DNA of 64,000 nt from Candidatus Cryptobacteroides intestinavium (GTDB lineage Bacteria > Bacteroidota > Bacteroidia > Bacteroidales > UBA932), in NCBI GenBank assembly GCA_017694845.1, contig JADIMI010000070.1, forward strand, positions 1-64,000, read 5' to 3'. Each line of letters begins with the position of its first letter. Position 1 is the first letter of the stretch. Shown piece after piece: positions 1 to 8,637 of this stretch. The notes beneath the pieces are model-generated. The model had not been told where the DNA came from. It worked only from the letters and a program-made list of their open reading frames with translations, and searched no databases. The translations under genes and the position numbers were made by a program.

Positions 1-39
1 ATAAATTTTATATTTTATACAAAATATGCTTAATTTTTA

Positions 40-498
40 TCAGAAAATACCTTTGGTATCAGTAATCTTCTCGCAGTAATGGCAGAGGAGCGAGATGCTG
101 TCGCCATTGTCTATGGTGGTGAACCTCGTGCGTACCGGCTGGTGGTTGGTTATGCATTTCGGGTTCATACATTTGGCTATGCCCTCGACAACGGCCGGCA
201 TCTCCAGTTTCTTCTTCTCCACCACCTTGAAATTGCGGATAATGTTGACTGTGGCCTTCGGCGCTATCAGGGCAAGCTTGTTGAGGTCTTCATCTTCAAA
301 GAACCTGTCCGCTATCTTGATAATGCCTTTCCGGCCGAACTGCTTGCTTTTGAGGTTTATCCCTATGGTTATCTGCTGCTCGCCCCTTTTCAGATCCAGG
401 ATATCGAGAGCCTTGTATACCTGGTCGGCAGGAATGTGATCCAGCACTGTGCCGTTTTCAAGTGCGCTTACTATCAGCTGTTTATCGTTTGTTTCCAT
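40..498 (-). CDS. pyrI: Aspartate carbamoyltransferase regulatory chain
   Basis: Regulatory subunit of aspartate transcarbamoylase, which binds nucleotide effectors and holds the catalytic trimers together in de novo pyrimidine synthesis. The 152-residue length is that of full-length PyrI. The C-terminal zinc site is complete, with Cys110, Cys115, Cys139 and Cys142 in CMNPKC and CHYC motifs. The N-terminal nucleotide-binding part carries the usual VSALENGTVLDHIPA start. It lies downstream of pyrB on the same strand, but 164 bases away, with a tandem repeat array filling much of the gap. The end of the gene is 40 bases from the window edge and no terminator is visible there. The assignment is secure. 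Confidence 0.97.
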   Translation of the reverse strand: METNDKQLIVSALENGTVLDHIPADQVYKALDILDLKRGEQQITIGINLKSKQFGRKGIIKIADRFFEDEDLNKLALIAPKATVNIIRNFKVVEKKKLEMPAVVEGIAKCMNPKCITNHQPVRTRFTTIDNGDSISLLCHYCEKITDTKGIF

Positions 499-540
499 TT
501 TCCGGATGTTTTGTCGTTGTTCTTTTGGGTCTTTGTTTAA

Positions 541-661
541 CAGATTCTTCGCTTCGCTCAGAATGACAGTGAGAAGAGGCTCAGAATGACAGTGAGAAGA
601 GGCTCGGAATGACAGTGAGAAGAGGCTCGGAATGACAGTGAGAGGAGGCTCGGAAGACAGG
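541..661. repeat. 23-bp tandem array between pyrB and pyrI
   Basis: A lead-in CAGATTCTTCGCTTC (541-555) is followed by four 23-bp units starting at 556, 579, 602 and 625. Each begins GCTCAGAATGACA or GCTCGGAATGACA. A shortened final unit (648-661) ends in GAAGACAGG, one base before the pyrB stop codon. The same design, including a degenerate last unit ending in GACAGG, recurs at 38491-38594. There are no unique spacers, so it is not a CRISPR array. It belongs to the GAATGACA repeat family also seen near 9.85, 14.4, 14.8, 38.4, 54.8 and 56.1 kb. Confidence 0.9.
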
Positions 662-662
662 A

Positions 663-1580
663 CTACCTGTAGCCGAGGAGATATGAGATGATCGCCATCC
701 TGACATAGAGGCCGTTCTCCGCCTGCTTGAAGTAATATGCATAAGGAGTGTCGTCCACATCCTGGTCGATCTCGTTGACACGAGGAAGAGGATGGAGAAT
801 CTTCATATTGGGCTTGACCCCTCCGAGCATCGATGCCGTAAGGCGATACACATCCTTGACCTTCTCGTATTCCATCGGATCATTGAACCGCTCCTGCTGG
901 ACGCGGGTCATATACAGTATATCACAGTCATTGAGATATTCATCAAGAGATGCGGTCTCCTTGTACCGTATGCCGATGCCATCCAGGAAAGTCTTGTATT
1001 CGAGAGGCATTCTCAGTTCATCAGGGGCAGTGAATATGAATGTCGGGTTGAAATGCGACATCGCCTGCAGGAGAGAGTGGGTCGTGCGCCCGTATTTAAG
1101 GTCACCTACCATATTGATGGTCAGACCATCGAGCCGCCCCTGCGTCTGCATTATCGTATACAGGTCCAGAAGCGTCTGGGACGGATGCTGGTTCGCCCCG
1201 TCGCCTGCATTGACCACAGGCACTGAAGCCACTTCCGAAGCATAGCGCGAACTGCCTTCGAGGGGATGCCGCATCACTATCAGGTCCACATAGTTGGACA
1301 CCATCTTGATAGTGTCTTTCAGCGTCTCTCCCTTGCTTACGCTGGTGTTGGTAGCATCCGAAAAGCCGATCACCCTGGCCCCGAGACGGTTTACTGCGGT
1401 CTCGAAACTGAGTCTCGTCCTTGTGGATGGCTCGAAGAAAAGACTTCCTACCACCTTGCCCTCAAGTATCTTCTGGGAACGGTTCTTCTCGAATTCCTTT
1501 GCCACCTCCAGCACGTGCAGGATCTCTTCCTTTGAAAAATCCTGGATTGAAATAAGACTTTTACTCATATTATCCGTCAA
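663..1580 (-). CDS. pyrB: Aspartate carbamoyltransferase catalytic chain
   Basis: Catalytic subunit that joins carbamoyl phosphate and aspartate to make N-carbamoylaspartate. The carbamoyl-phosphate loop PSTRTRLSF lies at about residues 51-59. The HPSQTLLDL motif and the [10 protein letters not shown] motif near the C terminus are intact. The 305-residue frame opens with a TTG at 1580, with GGAG ten bases upstream. An ATG four codons later (1568, beginning MSKSLIS) is 22 bases from that GGAG. Either could be the start; the TTG has the better-spaced ribosome site. The IMPACT-family gene ends 36 bases upstream on the same strand, so they may be co-transcribed. Identity is secure; only the start is uncertain. 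Confidence 0.97.
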   Translation of the reverse strand: MTDNMSKSLISIQDFSKEEILHVLEVAKEFEKNRSQKILEGKVVGSLFFEPSTRTRLSFETAVNRLGARVIGFSDATNTSVSKGETLKDTIKMVSNYVDLIVMRHPLEGSSRYASEVASVPVVNAGDGANQHPSQTLLDLYTIMQTQGRLDGLTINMVGDLKYGRTTHSLLQAMSHFNPTFIFTAPDELRMPLEYKTFLDGIGIRYKETASLDEYLNDCDILYMTRVQQERFNDPMEYEKVKDVYRLTASMLGGVKPNMKILHPLPRVNEIDQDVDDTPYAYYFKQAENGLYVRMAIISYLLGYR

Positions 1581-1616
1581 TATTTTATCACTCCAATTTC
1601 ATCTGTCAGGCATCCA

Positions 1617-2240
1617 TCAGCCGATTTCATCCGCGCTGCAGCCGCCGGCCTTGGATATCCTCTCGAGGAAATCTTCGGCAAGAGAGAGTCTCACCGCCAC
1701 ATCCAGGCGGCACTCCATCCCGAAATCCTGGGCCGTGGGGGAAAGCCCGAAATCCTTGACCAGCTTCATCACCGCGTTCATATCCATATACCCGAAAGAC
1801 AGGCGGAAACGTCTCACCGCTATCTTCTCCACCACTTCAGAATTGGCTATCGCATCGGCCGACGAGGTCCTGTAGGCACGGATAAGTCCGGGTATCCCCA
1901 GCTTTATGCCGCCGAAATACCTTACCACAACTATAAGAATGTCGCTCAGGCCATATGAATCTATCTGTCCCAGAATAGGACGCCCCGCGGATCCGGACGG
2001 TTCGCCATCATCGTTCGCCCGGAAACGGTCTCCGAGATATCCGAGACGATAGGCATAGCAATGGTGTCTGGCATCGTGATACTCTTTCTTCAATGAATCA
2101 ACGATCTCCTTGACTTCAGCCTCCGTCTCGACCGGATAGGCACAGGCAATGAACCTGCTGCCGTTATCCTTGAAAAGTCCACGTGCAGGAGAGGATATGC
2201 TCCTGAAAGAATCCTTTATCTGTCCGTGAACCCCTTCCAT
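1617..2240 (-). CDS. IMPACT/YigZ family protein (UPF0029)
   Basis: A 207-residue member of the YigZ/IMPACT family. The conserved core runs from DGEPSGSAGRPILGQI through VVVRYFGGIKLGIPGLIRAY, followed by a small ferredoxin-like C-terminal domain. Family members have been linked to translation regulation, but the bacterial biochemical role is not settled. An open frame extends upstream to 2369, but the extra residues are unlike the family and cross the divergent promoter region. The ATG at 2240 (MEGVHGQIKDSF) is therefore chosen. A good promoter lies just upstream, so this is probably the first gene of a unit with pyrB and perhaps pyrI. Confidence 0.9.
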   Translation of the reverse strand: MEGVHGQIKDSFRSISSPARGLFKDNGSRFIACAYPVETEAEVKEIVDSLKKEYHDARHHCYAYRLGYLGDRFRANDDGEPSGSAGRPILGQIDSYGLSDILIVVVRYFGGIKLGIPGLIRAYRTSSADAIANSEVVEKIAVRRFRLSFGYMDMNAVMKLVKDFGLSPTAQDFGMECRLDVAVRLSLAEDFLERISKAGGCSADEIG

Positions 2241-2248
2241 ACAGACTT

Positions 2249-2280
2249 CAAATTTAGTATTTTTTATATTATTCTGCAAC
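2249..2280 (-). promoter_or_regulatory. Promoter for the IMPACT-family gene (and pyrBI)
   Basis: Read on the minus strand, the sequence is GTTG-N20-TAAATTTG. This matches the Bacteroidota -33/-7 promoter pattern, and the -7 box ends about 9 bases before the 2240 start codon. It overlaps the region serving the divergent gene at 2397. Confidence 0.6.
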
Positions 2281-2305
2281 CGCACAAAAATATTTTGTAC
2301 CTTTG
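2273..2305 (+). promoter_or_regulatory. Divergent promoter for the pRiA4b ORF-3-like gene and miaA
   Basis: The sequence is TCTG-N21-TACCTTTG. The -7 box fits TAnnTTTG exactly and the -33 box is a weak match. It leaves a leader of about 85 bases before the ATG at 2397. Confidence 0.5.
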
Positions 2306-2396
2306 GGCTGCCAATGGAGACAGCGGACAGAACCCGCTCGCTCCTGACCGGAACGGGTCCGGATGGCAAGGCTTAATCGGTAATTCTATTCTGAAT

Positions 2397-2948
2397 ATGA
2401 TTTTAAGATATCGGGTTTCCCTTCCGGGGATCAAAGGTTTCGCAAGGGTCTATGAAATCAAGGCCAGTTCATCTCTCTATACTTTCTCCAAACAGATGAG
2501 GGCGGATATGAGCTTTCCACAGGACCAGATGGTGCTGTTCAAGGCATTCGACAAAGATGGCAACGTAACTTCGAGGTACGGGATCTTCGACCTCGGTGCA
2601 GGCACTATCGATTCAGTCACTCTCGAGCAGACTCTCAAGAAGGGAGAGATATCTTTCACCTATTTCTACGACACCACCAACGCCAAGAGCGTCATTGTCT
2701 CATACGAAGGGGAGGCGGAACCGCGTCCGGGCGTGGTCTATCCTATACTGGTCGAGACCAAGGGGCCGGATCCCGTAGAATTTGAAAACGGATACGTCGC
2801 ATTCGAAGACCTTCCGGATGACAAGAAGAGAGCCCCTATGGCAGAGAGCGATGATGACTGGGACGATGATGACGACCAGGCGGGCGAGGACGAAGATGAT
2901 GATGAAGACGGGAAAGAAGTCTATGATGAGAACGAAGGGGAAGAATAG
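2397..2948 (+). CDS. Plasmid pRiA4b ORF-3-like protein with acidic tail
   Basis: A 183-residue protein. It starts with MILRYRVSLPGIKGF and continues with a SLYTFSKQMRADMSFPQDQM segment, resembling the pRiA4b ORF-3/IS1096 passenger family often found beside miaA in Bacteroidota. No enzymatic activity is established for the family. The last 35 or so residues are almost entirely Asp and Glu, an acidic tail that could bind basic proteins or metal; this is inference. The frame stays open back to 2226, but those codons overlap the divergent promoters, so the ATG at 2397 is preferred. It ends 3 bases before miaA, suggesting translational coupling. Confidence 0.75.
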   Translation: MILRYRVSLPGIKGFARVYEIKASSSLYTFSKQMRADMSFPQDQMVLFKAFDKDGNVTSRYGIFDLGAGTIDSVTLEQTLKKGEISFTYFYDTTNAKSVIVSYEGEAEPRPGVVYPILVETKGPDPVEFENGYVAFEDLPDDKKRAPMAESDDDWDDDDDQAGEDEDDDEDGKEVYDENEGEE

Positions 2949-2951
2949 CCT

Positions 2952-3857
2952 GTGAAAAGGCTTCTGATCATTCTCGGCCCGACTGCTGCAGGGAAGACGG
3001 ACTACAGCATCGAGGAGGCCCTGAAATACGGGTCACCCGTGATATCATGCGATTCAAGGCAGATCTACAGGGAAATGAGCATCGGCACCGCTGTTCCTTC
3101 GGCTGAACAGCTCGCTGCCGTCAGGCACTATTTCATCCATTCGCATTCCATACACAGCCCATACACGGCGGGGAAATACGAGGTCGAGGCTCTGGCGCTG
3201 ATCCGCAGGCTCTTTGCCGAAGGGCGTGAAACGCTCGTAATGGCCGGAGGCTCAGGATTCTACATAGATGCATTGTGCAAGGGGCTGGATGATTTTCCGG
3301 AAGCGGACCAGGAACTGCGGGCCGCACTGTCGCAGAGGCTGAAGGAGGAAGGGGTGGAGTCCCTGAGGCTGGAGCTGAAGCGGCTGGACCCGGAAAGCTA
3401 TGCCACTATCGACATCGCGAACGGGCAGAGAGTGGTACGCGCACTCGAAGTCTGTCTGATGACAGGGAGGCCGTTCTCATCATTCAAGACCTCGCCGCAG
3501 AAAAAGAGGGAATTCCGCATAGAGAAGATCGGCATAGCCAGACCGCGGGAGGAGCTGTATGCGAGAATCGACAGACGCGTACTGCAGATGGTGGATGATG
3601 GACTGGTCGAAGAGGTGCGCTCCCTTCTGCCATACAGGAATCTGGCTGCGCTCCAGACTGTCGGGTACAAGGAGATCTTCGCGTGGCTTGACTACATTGA
3701 CGGCAGGTATGATGCAGAGGGAGACCGGAGTGCGGACGGGCCTGTGACCACCCTGGAACGGGCAGTGGAGCTGATACAGCGCAATACGAGGCATTATGCC
3801 CGAAAACAGATGTCATACTGGAGGCGGGACAGGGACATACGCTGGATTGAATTATAG
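2952..3857 (+). CDS. miaA: tRNA dimethylallyltransferase
   Basis: Transfers a dimethylallyl group to N6 of A37 in tRNAs that read codons beginning with U. The P-loop GPTAAGKT is at residues 9-16. The substrate-binding SCDSRQIYREMSIGT segment and the C-terminal RHYARKQMSYWRRD tRNA-contact motif are present. The length of 301 residues is normal. The start codon is GTG, three bases after the preceding stop; there is no nearby ATG that keeps the P-loop at its usual distance from the N terminus. It is followed after 9 bases by malQ. Confidence 0.97.
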   Translation: MKRLLIILGPTAAGKTDYSIEEALKYGSPVISCDSRQIYREMSIGTAVPSAEQLAAVRHYFIHSHSIHSPYTAGKYEVEALALIRRLFAEGRETLVMAGGSGFYIDALCKGLDDFPEADQELRAALSQRLKEEGVESLRLELKRLDPESYATIDIANGQRVVRALEVCLMTGRPFSSFKTSPQKKREFRIEKIGIARPREELYARIDRRVLQMVDDGLVEEVRSLLPYRNLAALQTVGYKEIFAWLDYIDGRYDAEGDRSADGPVTTLERAVELIQRNTRHYARKQMSYWRRDRDIRWIEL

Positions 3858-3866
3858 AATCAGACA

Positions 3867-5951
3867 ATGATACTGAATGTTACCATAGAATACAGGACAG
3901 TCTGGGGAGAGGAGCTGAAGCTCCGGTCGGGAAGATTCTGCTACCCGATGGAGTATTCGGATGGAGGGAAATGGACGGCAAGCGTCGACACGTCGGAATG
4001 GGCTGTCGGAGAATACCATTACGAAGTGGTGAAAGATGGGCTCCTCATCCGGAGGGAATGGGGCAGCCATCATCTCGATATGCTCTGTGACGGCAAAGGC
4101 TCCAGCAATTACAGCGGGACAGTCCTCGACATCATTGACTGGTGGCAGGATGTGCCGCAAAGACTGCCTGAAAGATGCCGGATCTTCAGGGAAGGCACCG
4201 GAAGGAAGTCGGGGACAGCCATCCCGGTCTTCTCTCTACGGAGCGGAGACGATTTCGGGACGGGAGAATTCCTGGACCTGAAGAAACTGGCCGACTGGGC
4301 CGCCTCGACCGGACAGAGTGTCATCCAGATACTTCCGGTCAACGACACGACAATGACCCGGACCTGGAGAGATTCATACCCCTACAATGCCAACTCCTCC
4401 TTTGCACTTCACCCCATCTATATAAACCTTCCGGCAGCCGGAGTTGCGGCGGACAATGAATACAGGAAGATGCAGCAGGAGCTGAACTCCCTGGCCGAAG
4501 TGGACTACGAAAGGGTCGTCCGGGAAAAGGAGAGGCTTCTCAGACAGGCTTTTGCCGAGACTTTCAGCGAGACAGAGGCACTGGATGAATATACGGACTT
4601 CATCTCCGGCAACAGGGACTGGCTGATACCGTATGCAGTCTACTGCGTACTCAGGGATATGCACGGCACGAGCGATTTCTCGCAGTGGGGAGAATATTCG
4701 GTCTACAGCAGCCGGATGGCGGAGGAATTCATACACAAAGAGAAAGAAGCCGTCGACTTCCACTGTTTTGTGCAGTTCCATCTGAACAGGCAGCTCTGCG
4801 AGGCCAGCCGGTATGCCCGTTCGAAAGGCGTGATACTGAAAGGCGATATTCCGATAGGGATCAGCCGCACCAGTGTGGATGCATGGCTGCATCCGGAACT
4901 TTTCAATCTGGATTCCTGTACCGGCGCCCCTCCTGACGCCTTTTCAGCGGATGGGCAGAACTGGGGATTCCCGACATACAACTGGGACAGGATGGAAGAG
5001 GATGGATTCAAATGGTGGAAAGCCAGGCTGAAGAAGATGTCGGAATATTTCGATGCGTTCAGGATAGACCACATACTCGGATTCTTCAGGATATGGGAGA
5101 TACCGGCCGGGAGTCCCGGCACCCTCGGACATTTCAGCCCCGCCCTGCCATACAGCACGGAAGAACTGAAAGCTGCAGGCTTCAGCCCCCGCAGACCGAG
5201 GAAAGGATCCGACAATGTCCTTTTCGTAGAGGATCCTCGCAGACATGGATTCTGGCATCCGCGCATCTCCGCATATCTGACCGGGGCATACAAGGCGCTT
5301 GACAGCGGGATGAAGAAAAAGTACGATGACCTGTATGAAGATTTCTTCTATCACAGGCACAACGGATTCTGGAAGTCTGCCGCGCTGAAGAAACTCCCGG
5401 AGCTCCTTGCATCGACAAGAATGACAGCCTGCGGAGAGGATCTCGGGATGATACCGGCCTGCGTCCCTGAAACGATGGAGGAGCTGCAGATACTGTCTCT
5501 CGAGGTGCAGAGAATGCCGAAGGCTTTCGGTCAGACATTCGGTGACACTTCAAGTTATCCACGACTGTCGGTATGCACCACATCCACGCACGATATGAGC
5601 CCGCTGAGGGCATGGTGGAAAGAAGACCGGAAGCTCACGCAGAAATATTATAACGAAGTGCTCGGCTATCCGGGGACAGCCCCTGATGTCTGCGAACCGC
5701 CGGTATGCAGGAAGATTATCGAGATGCACATATCATCTCCATCAATGCTTGCCATACTTCCTCTTCAGGACTGGCTGTCTATGGATGGGAGGATCCGATG
5801 CACCGATCCGGACAGGGAGAGGATCAATGTACCTTCAGATCCGGAGCACCGCTGGTGCTACAGAATGCATATATCCATCGAGGAGCTGTGCAGCTGCACC
5901 GGGTTCAACAGCACATTAAGATGGCTGAACGAGCATTACGGCCGGGTATAG
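3867..5951 (+). CDS. malQ: 4-alpha-glucanotransferase, GH77
   Basis: Amylomaltase that disproportionates alpha-1,4-glucans in glycogen and maltodextrin metabolism. The GH77 catalytic residues can be placed as Asp401 (nucleophile, in FRIDHILGFF), Glu524 (acid/base, in CGEDLGMIP) and Asp576 (in STHDMSPLR). KGDIPIGISRTSVDAW is also typical. Residues 1 to about 70 form one starch-binding CBM20-like domain. Many Bacteroidales MalQ proteins are near 890 residues with two such domains, so this 694-residue form appears to have lost one. It follows miaA by 9 bases and converges on the transporter gene with only 5 bases between their ends. Confidence 0.95.
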   Translation: MILNVTIEYRTVWGEELKLRSGRFCYPMEYSDGGKWTASVDTSEWAVGEYHYEVVKDGLLIRREWGSHHLDMLCDGKGSSNYSGTVLDIIDWWQDVPQRLPERCRIFREGTGRKSGTAIPVFSLRSGDDFGTGEFLDLKKLADWAASTGQSVIQILPVNDTTMTRTWRDSYPYNANSSFALHPIYINLPAAGVAADNEYRKMQQELNSLAEVDYERVVREKERLLRQAFAETFSETEALDEYTDFISGNRDWLIPYAVYCVLRDMHGTSDFSQWGEYSVYSSRMAEEFIHKEKEAVDFHCFVQFHLNRQLCEASRYARSKGVILKGDIPIGISRTSVDAWLHPELFNLDSCTGAPPDAFSADGQNWGFPTYNWDRMEEDGFKWWKARLKKMSEYFDAFRIDHILGFFRIWEIPAGSPGTLGHFSPALPYSTEELKAAGFSPRRPRKGSDNVLFVEDPRRHGFWHPRISAYLTGAYKALDSGMKKKYDDLYEDFFYHRHNGFWKSAALKKLPELLASTRMTACGEDLGMIPACVPETMEELQILSLEVQRMPKAFGQTFGDTSSYPRLSVCTTSTHDMSPLRAWWKEDRKLTQKYYNEVLGYPGTAPDVCEPPVCRKIIEMHISSPSMLAILPLQDWLSMDGRIRCTDPDRERINVPSDPEHRWCYRMHISIEELCSCTGFNSTLRWLNEHYGRV

Positions 5952-5956
5952 AGGGT

Positions 5957-7372
5957 CTATCTTGACACGGCTTTTCTTCCCTGCATCTTCTTCCACATAA
6001 GGACAGGTAGCAGGAAAGCCACCAGGGCCGCGAACAGCCAGAAGATGGACACAGGCCCGAAATCATAGGCGGTGGCCGCCAGTATCTCCGTCTCCGTCAT
6101 CCCTTCAGTCACCTCCGGAGCCACAGCGAACCCTTCTATCAGATATCCGCTGGTAATGTCCTGAAGTCCGGCCGCGATATAGCTCGATATGCCGACCACC
6201 CCGAGCGCCGCACCGGTCGCCTTGCGAGGCACGATATCCACTGCCATAAGCCCGGCGACAATACAATACAATATGCCTATGAACAGGCTGAAAAGCGATA
6301 CATAGACGATATTGACGATATAGGATCCGCCTGTGAACAGGAAAAATCCGAGCGAGACGAAACCCATCACTCCGGAGAGGATGGCCGGACGGATCCTGTC
6401 CCCCTTGAAGACGGTGTCGGAAAGCCAGCCGGCCAGAACTGTGCCGACAATTCCGAACGCCGCCGAAAAGGCGATGATCTGCGTGGCGTTCTCAAGGGAG
6501 AAATCCTTCACTTTCTGGAGAAAGAGCACTCCCCAGCCGGCGATTGCATATTTCGTTATATATACGAACGCGCTTGACGCGGCTATGATCCATATACCCG
6601 GATGGGACAGCACCATCTTCTGGAGTTTCGCCGTAGGCATCGCATCCGCTTCCTGAGGCTTCTCTCCGGAAAGTTCCTGTATCGAAGGCAGCCCCCTGCT
6701 TTCCGGGGTGTCCGACACAAAGAACAGAATGACCGCAGAGCCGGCCAGACCTGCTATGGCGGCAAATATGAACCCGTACTGCCAGCCCATGACACCTACG
6801 ACCGCCCCGACAATGATAAAGGCGAGGAACTCCCCGATATAAGGAGTGGAGCTGAAAATGCTGTAATAGGTCCCTCTCTTGGAAAGGGGGAACCATCTGG
6901 AAAGCTGTATGACACCTGGCGGAGACCCCATTGACTGTGCCCAGCCGTTGATCCCCCATACTGCAGCGAAGATGACGAACAGCAGCACCGACACTATACC
7001 CACAGTCCCCTCGAGCAGGCCGGTCACCCCCATTATGAGATTGATGAAAGAGGACACCAGCAGCCCGGTAGCCATGAAACGACGGATATTGCAGTAGTCT
7101 GCAATGAATCCGTTGGTGAACTTGCCGGCGGCATAGACAAACAGGAACGCCGACCCTATCAGCCCGAGCTGCCCCGGGGTCAGGGCTCCGCTGTCGATTA
7201 TCGGCTGCTTGACCACGCTCAGGCTCATACGGCATACGTAATAGAGACTGTATGCGATGACCGTAGCCCAGAAAGTCTGGTTCCTCAGCACCTTATATCT
7301 TGACTGCGCATGTTCCTGCGGCACCTTGTCCTGTGAAGGCTTGCTGATCCTGTAGAATGAATATAGGCTCAT
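5957..7372 (-). CDS. MFS transporter, organophosphate:phosphate antiporter (OPA) type
   Basis: A 471-residue inner-membrane protein with about 12 predicted membrane segments. The start, with FWATVIAYSLYYVCRMSLSV and later GKFTNGFIADYCNIRRFMATG, is characteristic of the OPA branch (GlpT/UhpT/UhpC). Likely substrates are glycerol-3-phosphate or a sugar phosphate exchanged for inorganic phosphate; the exact substrate cannot be read from the sequence. UhpC-like sensors have the same fold, but no two-component system lies nearby, so transport is the simpler role. A TACCTTTG -7 box lies about 40 bases upstream of the start. Confidence 0.85.
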   Translation of the reverse strand: MSLYSFYRISKPSQDKVPQEHAQSRYKVLRNQTFWATVIAYSLYYVCRMSLSVVKQPIIDSGALTPGQLGLIGSAFLFVYAAGKFTNGFIADYCNIRRFMATGLLVSSFINLIMGVTGLLEGTVGIVSVLLFVIFAAVWGINGWAQSMGSPPGVIQLSRWFPLSKRGTYYSIFSSTPYIGEFLAFIIVGAVVGVMGWQYGFIFAAIAGLAGSAVILFFVSDTPESRGLPSIQELSGEKPQEADAMPTAKLQKMVLSHPGIWIIAASSAFVYITKYAIAGWGVLFLQKVKDFSLENATQIIAFSAAFGIVGTVLAGWLSDTVFKGDRIRPAILSGVMGFVSLGFFLFTGGSYIVNIVYVSLFSLFIGILYCIVAGLMAVDIVPRKATGAALGVVGISSYIAAGLQDITSGYLIEGFAVAPEVTEGMTETEILAATAYDFGPVSIFWLFAALVAFLLPVLMWKKMQGRKAVSR

Positions 7373-7410
7373 TTCTGTCTGTTTATACCTGTCTTAGACC
7401 AATCCGGGGC

Positions 7411-7418
7411 CAAAGGTA
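7411..7418 (-). promoter_or_regulatory. -7 box for the OPA transporter gene
   Basis: Minus-strand TACCTTTG, an exact TAnnTTTG, 38 bases upstream of the ATG at 7372. No convincing -33 box was found at 19-21 bases. Confidence 0.4.
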
Positions 7419-7472
7419 AGACAATTTTTATTATTAACGCTGGCTGCGGCATATTCTGCCGGTAAAAGTGAT

Positions 7473-7480
7473 TATATTTG
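7473..7480 (+). promoter_or_regulatory. -7 box for the SGNH hydrolase gene
   Basis: TATATTTG, an exact TAnnTTTG match, 46 bases before the ATG at 7527. The -33 region is not recognisable. Confidence 0.4.
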
Positions 7481-7526
7481 CAGGCAGTACAGACCGGGAG
7501 ACAATTCCCTGATTAAATTTCGAGAT

Positions 7527-8612
7527 ATGAAAAGACTGCTGACTGCCACTATCCTTGCCGCACTGGCCTTCGCCGCCACGGCCCAGACTCCGAAAAATGT
7601 ACAATATTCCTTTACAGAGGCAACGGAGCTCAACCTTATCGGAAAGCTGATGGACACCCCGAACCCCTACCACAGGGTGGACACATGCCGGTTCAAGGGA
7701 TTCACCAAAGGGGAGAACGACCAGGTGCGCTGCTCCGCGGGACTGGCCGTCCTTTTCAGGACCAACTCCTCCACTATTTCGGTCAAGTCCGAATTCGGAT
7801 ATATGAACCACGGGGAGAACACTATGGGAATCGCATTGCGCGGTTATGACCTTTACATAAAGGATGCCGACGGGAAATGGGTGTACGCCGCATCCAAGGC
7901 TGACGGGAGAAACCGTGGCAACTGTGTCCTCATCAAGGATATGGACCGCTCCGAAAAGGAATGCATGCTCTATCTTCCGATCTACAGTGAAGAATATTCC
8001 GTCCAGATCGGAGTGGAGGAAGGGGCCACGATCGAGGCTCTCGAGTCCCCGTTCAGGCACAGGGTGGCCATCTTCGGTTCAAGCTTCACTCAGGGGATCA
8101 GCGTCAGCCGTGCAGGGATGAGCTATCCTATGCAGTTCATGCGAAATACCGGAATACAGCTGCTGAGCCTCGGATGCAGCGGCAACTGCAAGCTGCAGCC
8201 GTATTTTGCCGATGTTCTGATAGCAGCGGATGTAGATGCAATGATTTTCGATGCATTCTCGAACCCATCCGCCCAGATGATCAAGGAAAGGCTCTTCCCG
8301 TTCATCGAGAAGATCCAGGCCGCAAAGCCGGACATTCCGCTCATATTCATGCAGACCATCTACCGTGAAAGCCGCAATTTCTGCAAGTCATCCGACAGTT
8401 TCGAGCAGGCCAAGCAGGAAATGGCCGCTACCCTGATGGAGGAGGCGGTAAAGAAATACGACAATGTCTATTTCATCCAGACCAATGCCTCCGATCCGAG
8501 CAAGGACACCTCTGTGGACGGGACACATCCTTCCGACTGGGGCTATATGTACTGGGCGAAATCAATCGAGAAACCGGTCCTTAAAATCCTCAGGAAACAC
8601 GGGCTGAAATAA
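7527..8612 (+). CDS. Secreted SGNH/GDSL hydrolase with GxDLY N-terminal domain
   Basis: A 361-residue exported esterase-type protein. The signal peptide MKRLLTATILAALAFAATAQ is followed by a beta-sandwich N-terminal domain containing the GYDLY motif (GxDLY family). The SGNH catalytic domain begins near residue 180. Its nucleophile is Ser186 in GSSFTQG, the Gly and Asn oxyanion residues are in GCSGN, and Asp331 and His334 lie in DGTHPSDWG. Related enzymes remove ester groups from carbohydrates or lipids, but the substrate here is unknown. The next gene, a thioredoxin-like lipoprotein, starts 25 bases downstream, so the two are probably co-transcribed. Confidence 0.88.
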   Translation: MKRLLTATILAALAFAATAQTPKNVQYSFTEATELNLIGKLMDTPNPYHRVDTCRFKGFTKGENDQVRCSAGLAVLFRTNSSTISVKSEFGYMNHGENTMGIALRGYDLYIKDADGKWVYAASKADGRNRGNCVLIKDMDRSEKECMLYLPIYSEEYSVQIGVEEGATIEALESPFRHRVAIFGSSFTQGISVSRAGMSYPMQFMRNTGIQLLSLGCSGNCKLQPYFADVLIAADVDAMIFDAFSNPSAQMIKERLFPFIEKIQAAKPDIPLIFMQTIYRESRNFCKSSDSFEQAKQEMAATLMEEAVKKYDNVYFIQTNASDPSKDTSVDGTHPSDWGYMYWAKSIEKPVLKILRKHGLK

Positions 8613-8637
8613 TACCGGATCAAAGGATAAATCATAT

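Noticed and set aside
541..661. CRISPR array
   Set aside because: Units follow each other without unique spacers, there are no cas genes, and the same units occur singly elsewhere in the window.
2241..2369. Longer N terminus for the IMPACT-family protein
   Set aside because: The added residues are unlike the family and would put the start beyond a good promoter; the ATG at 2240 fits better.
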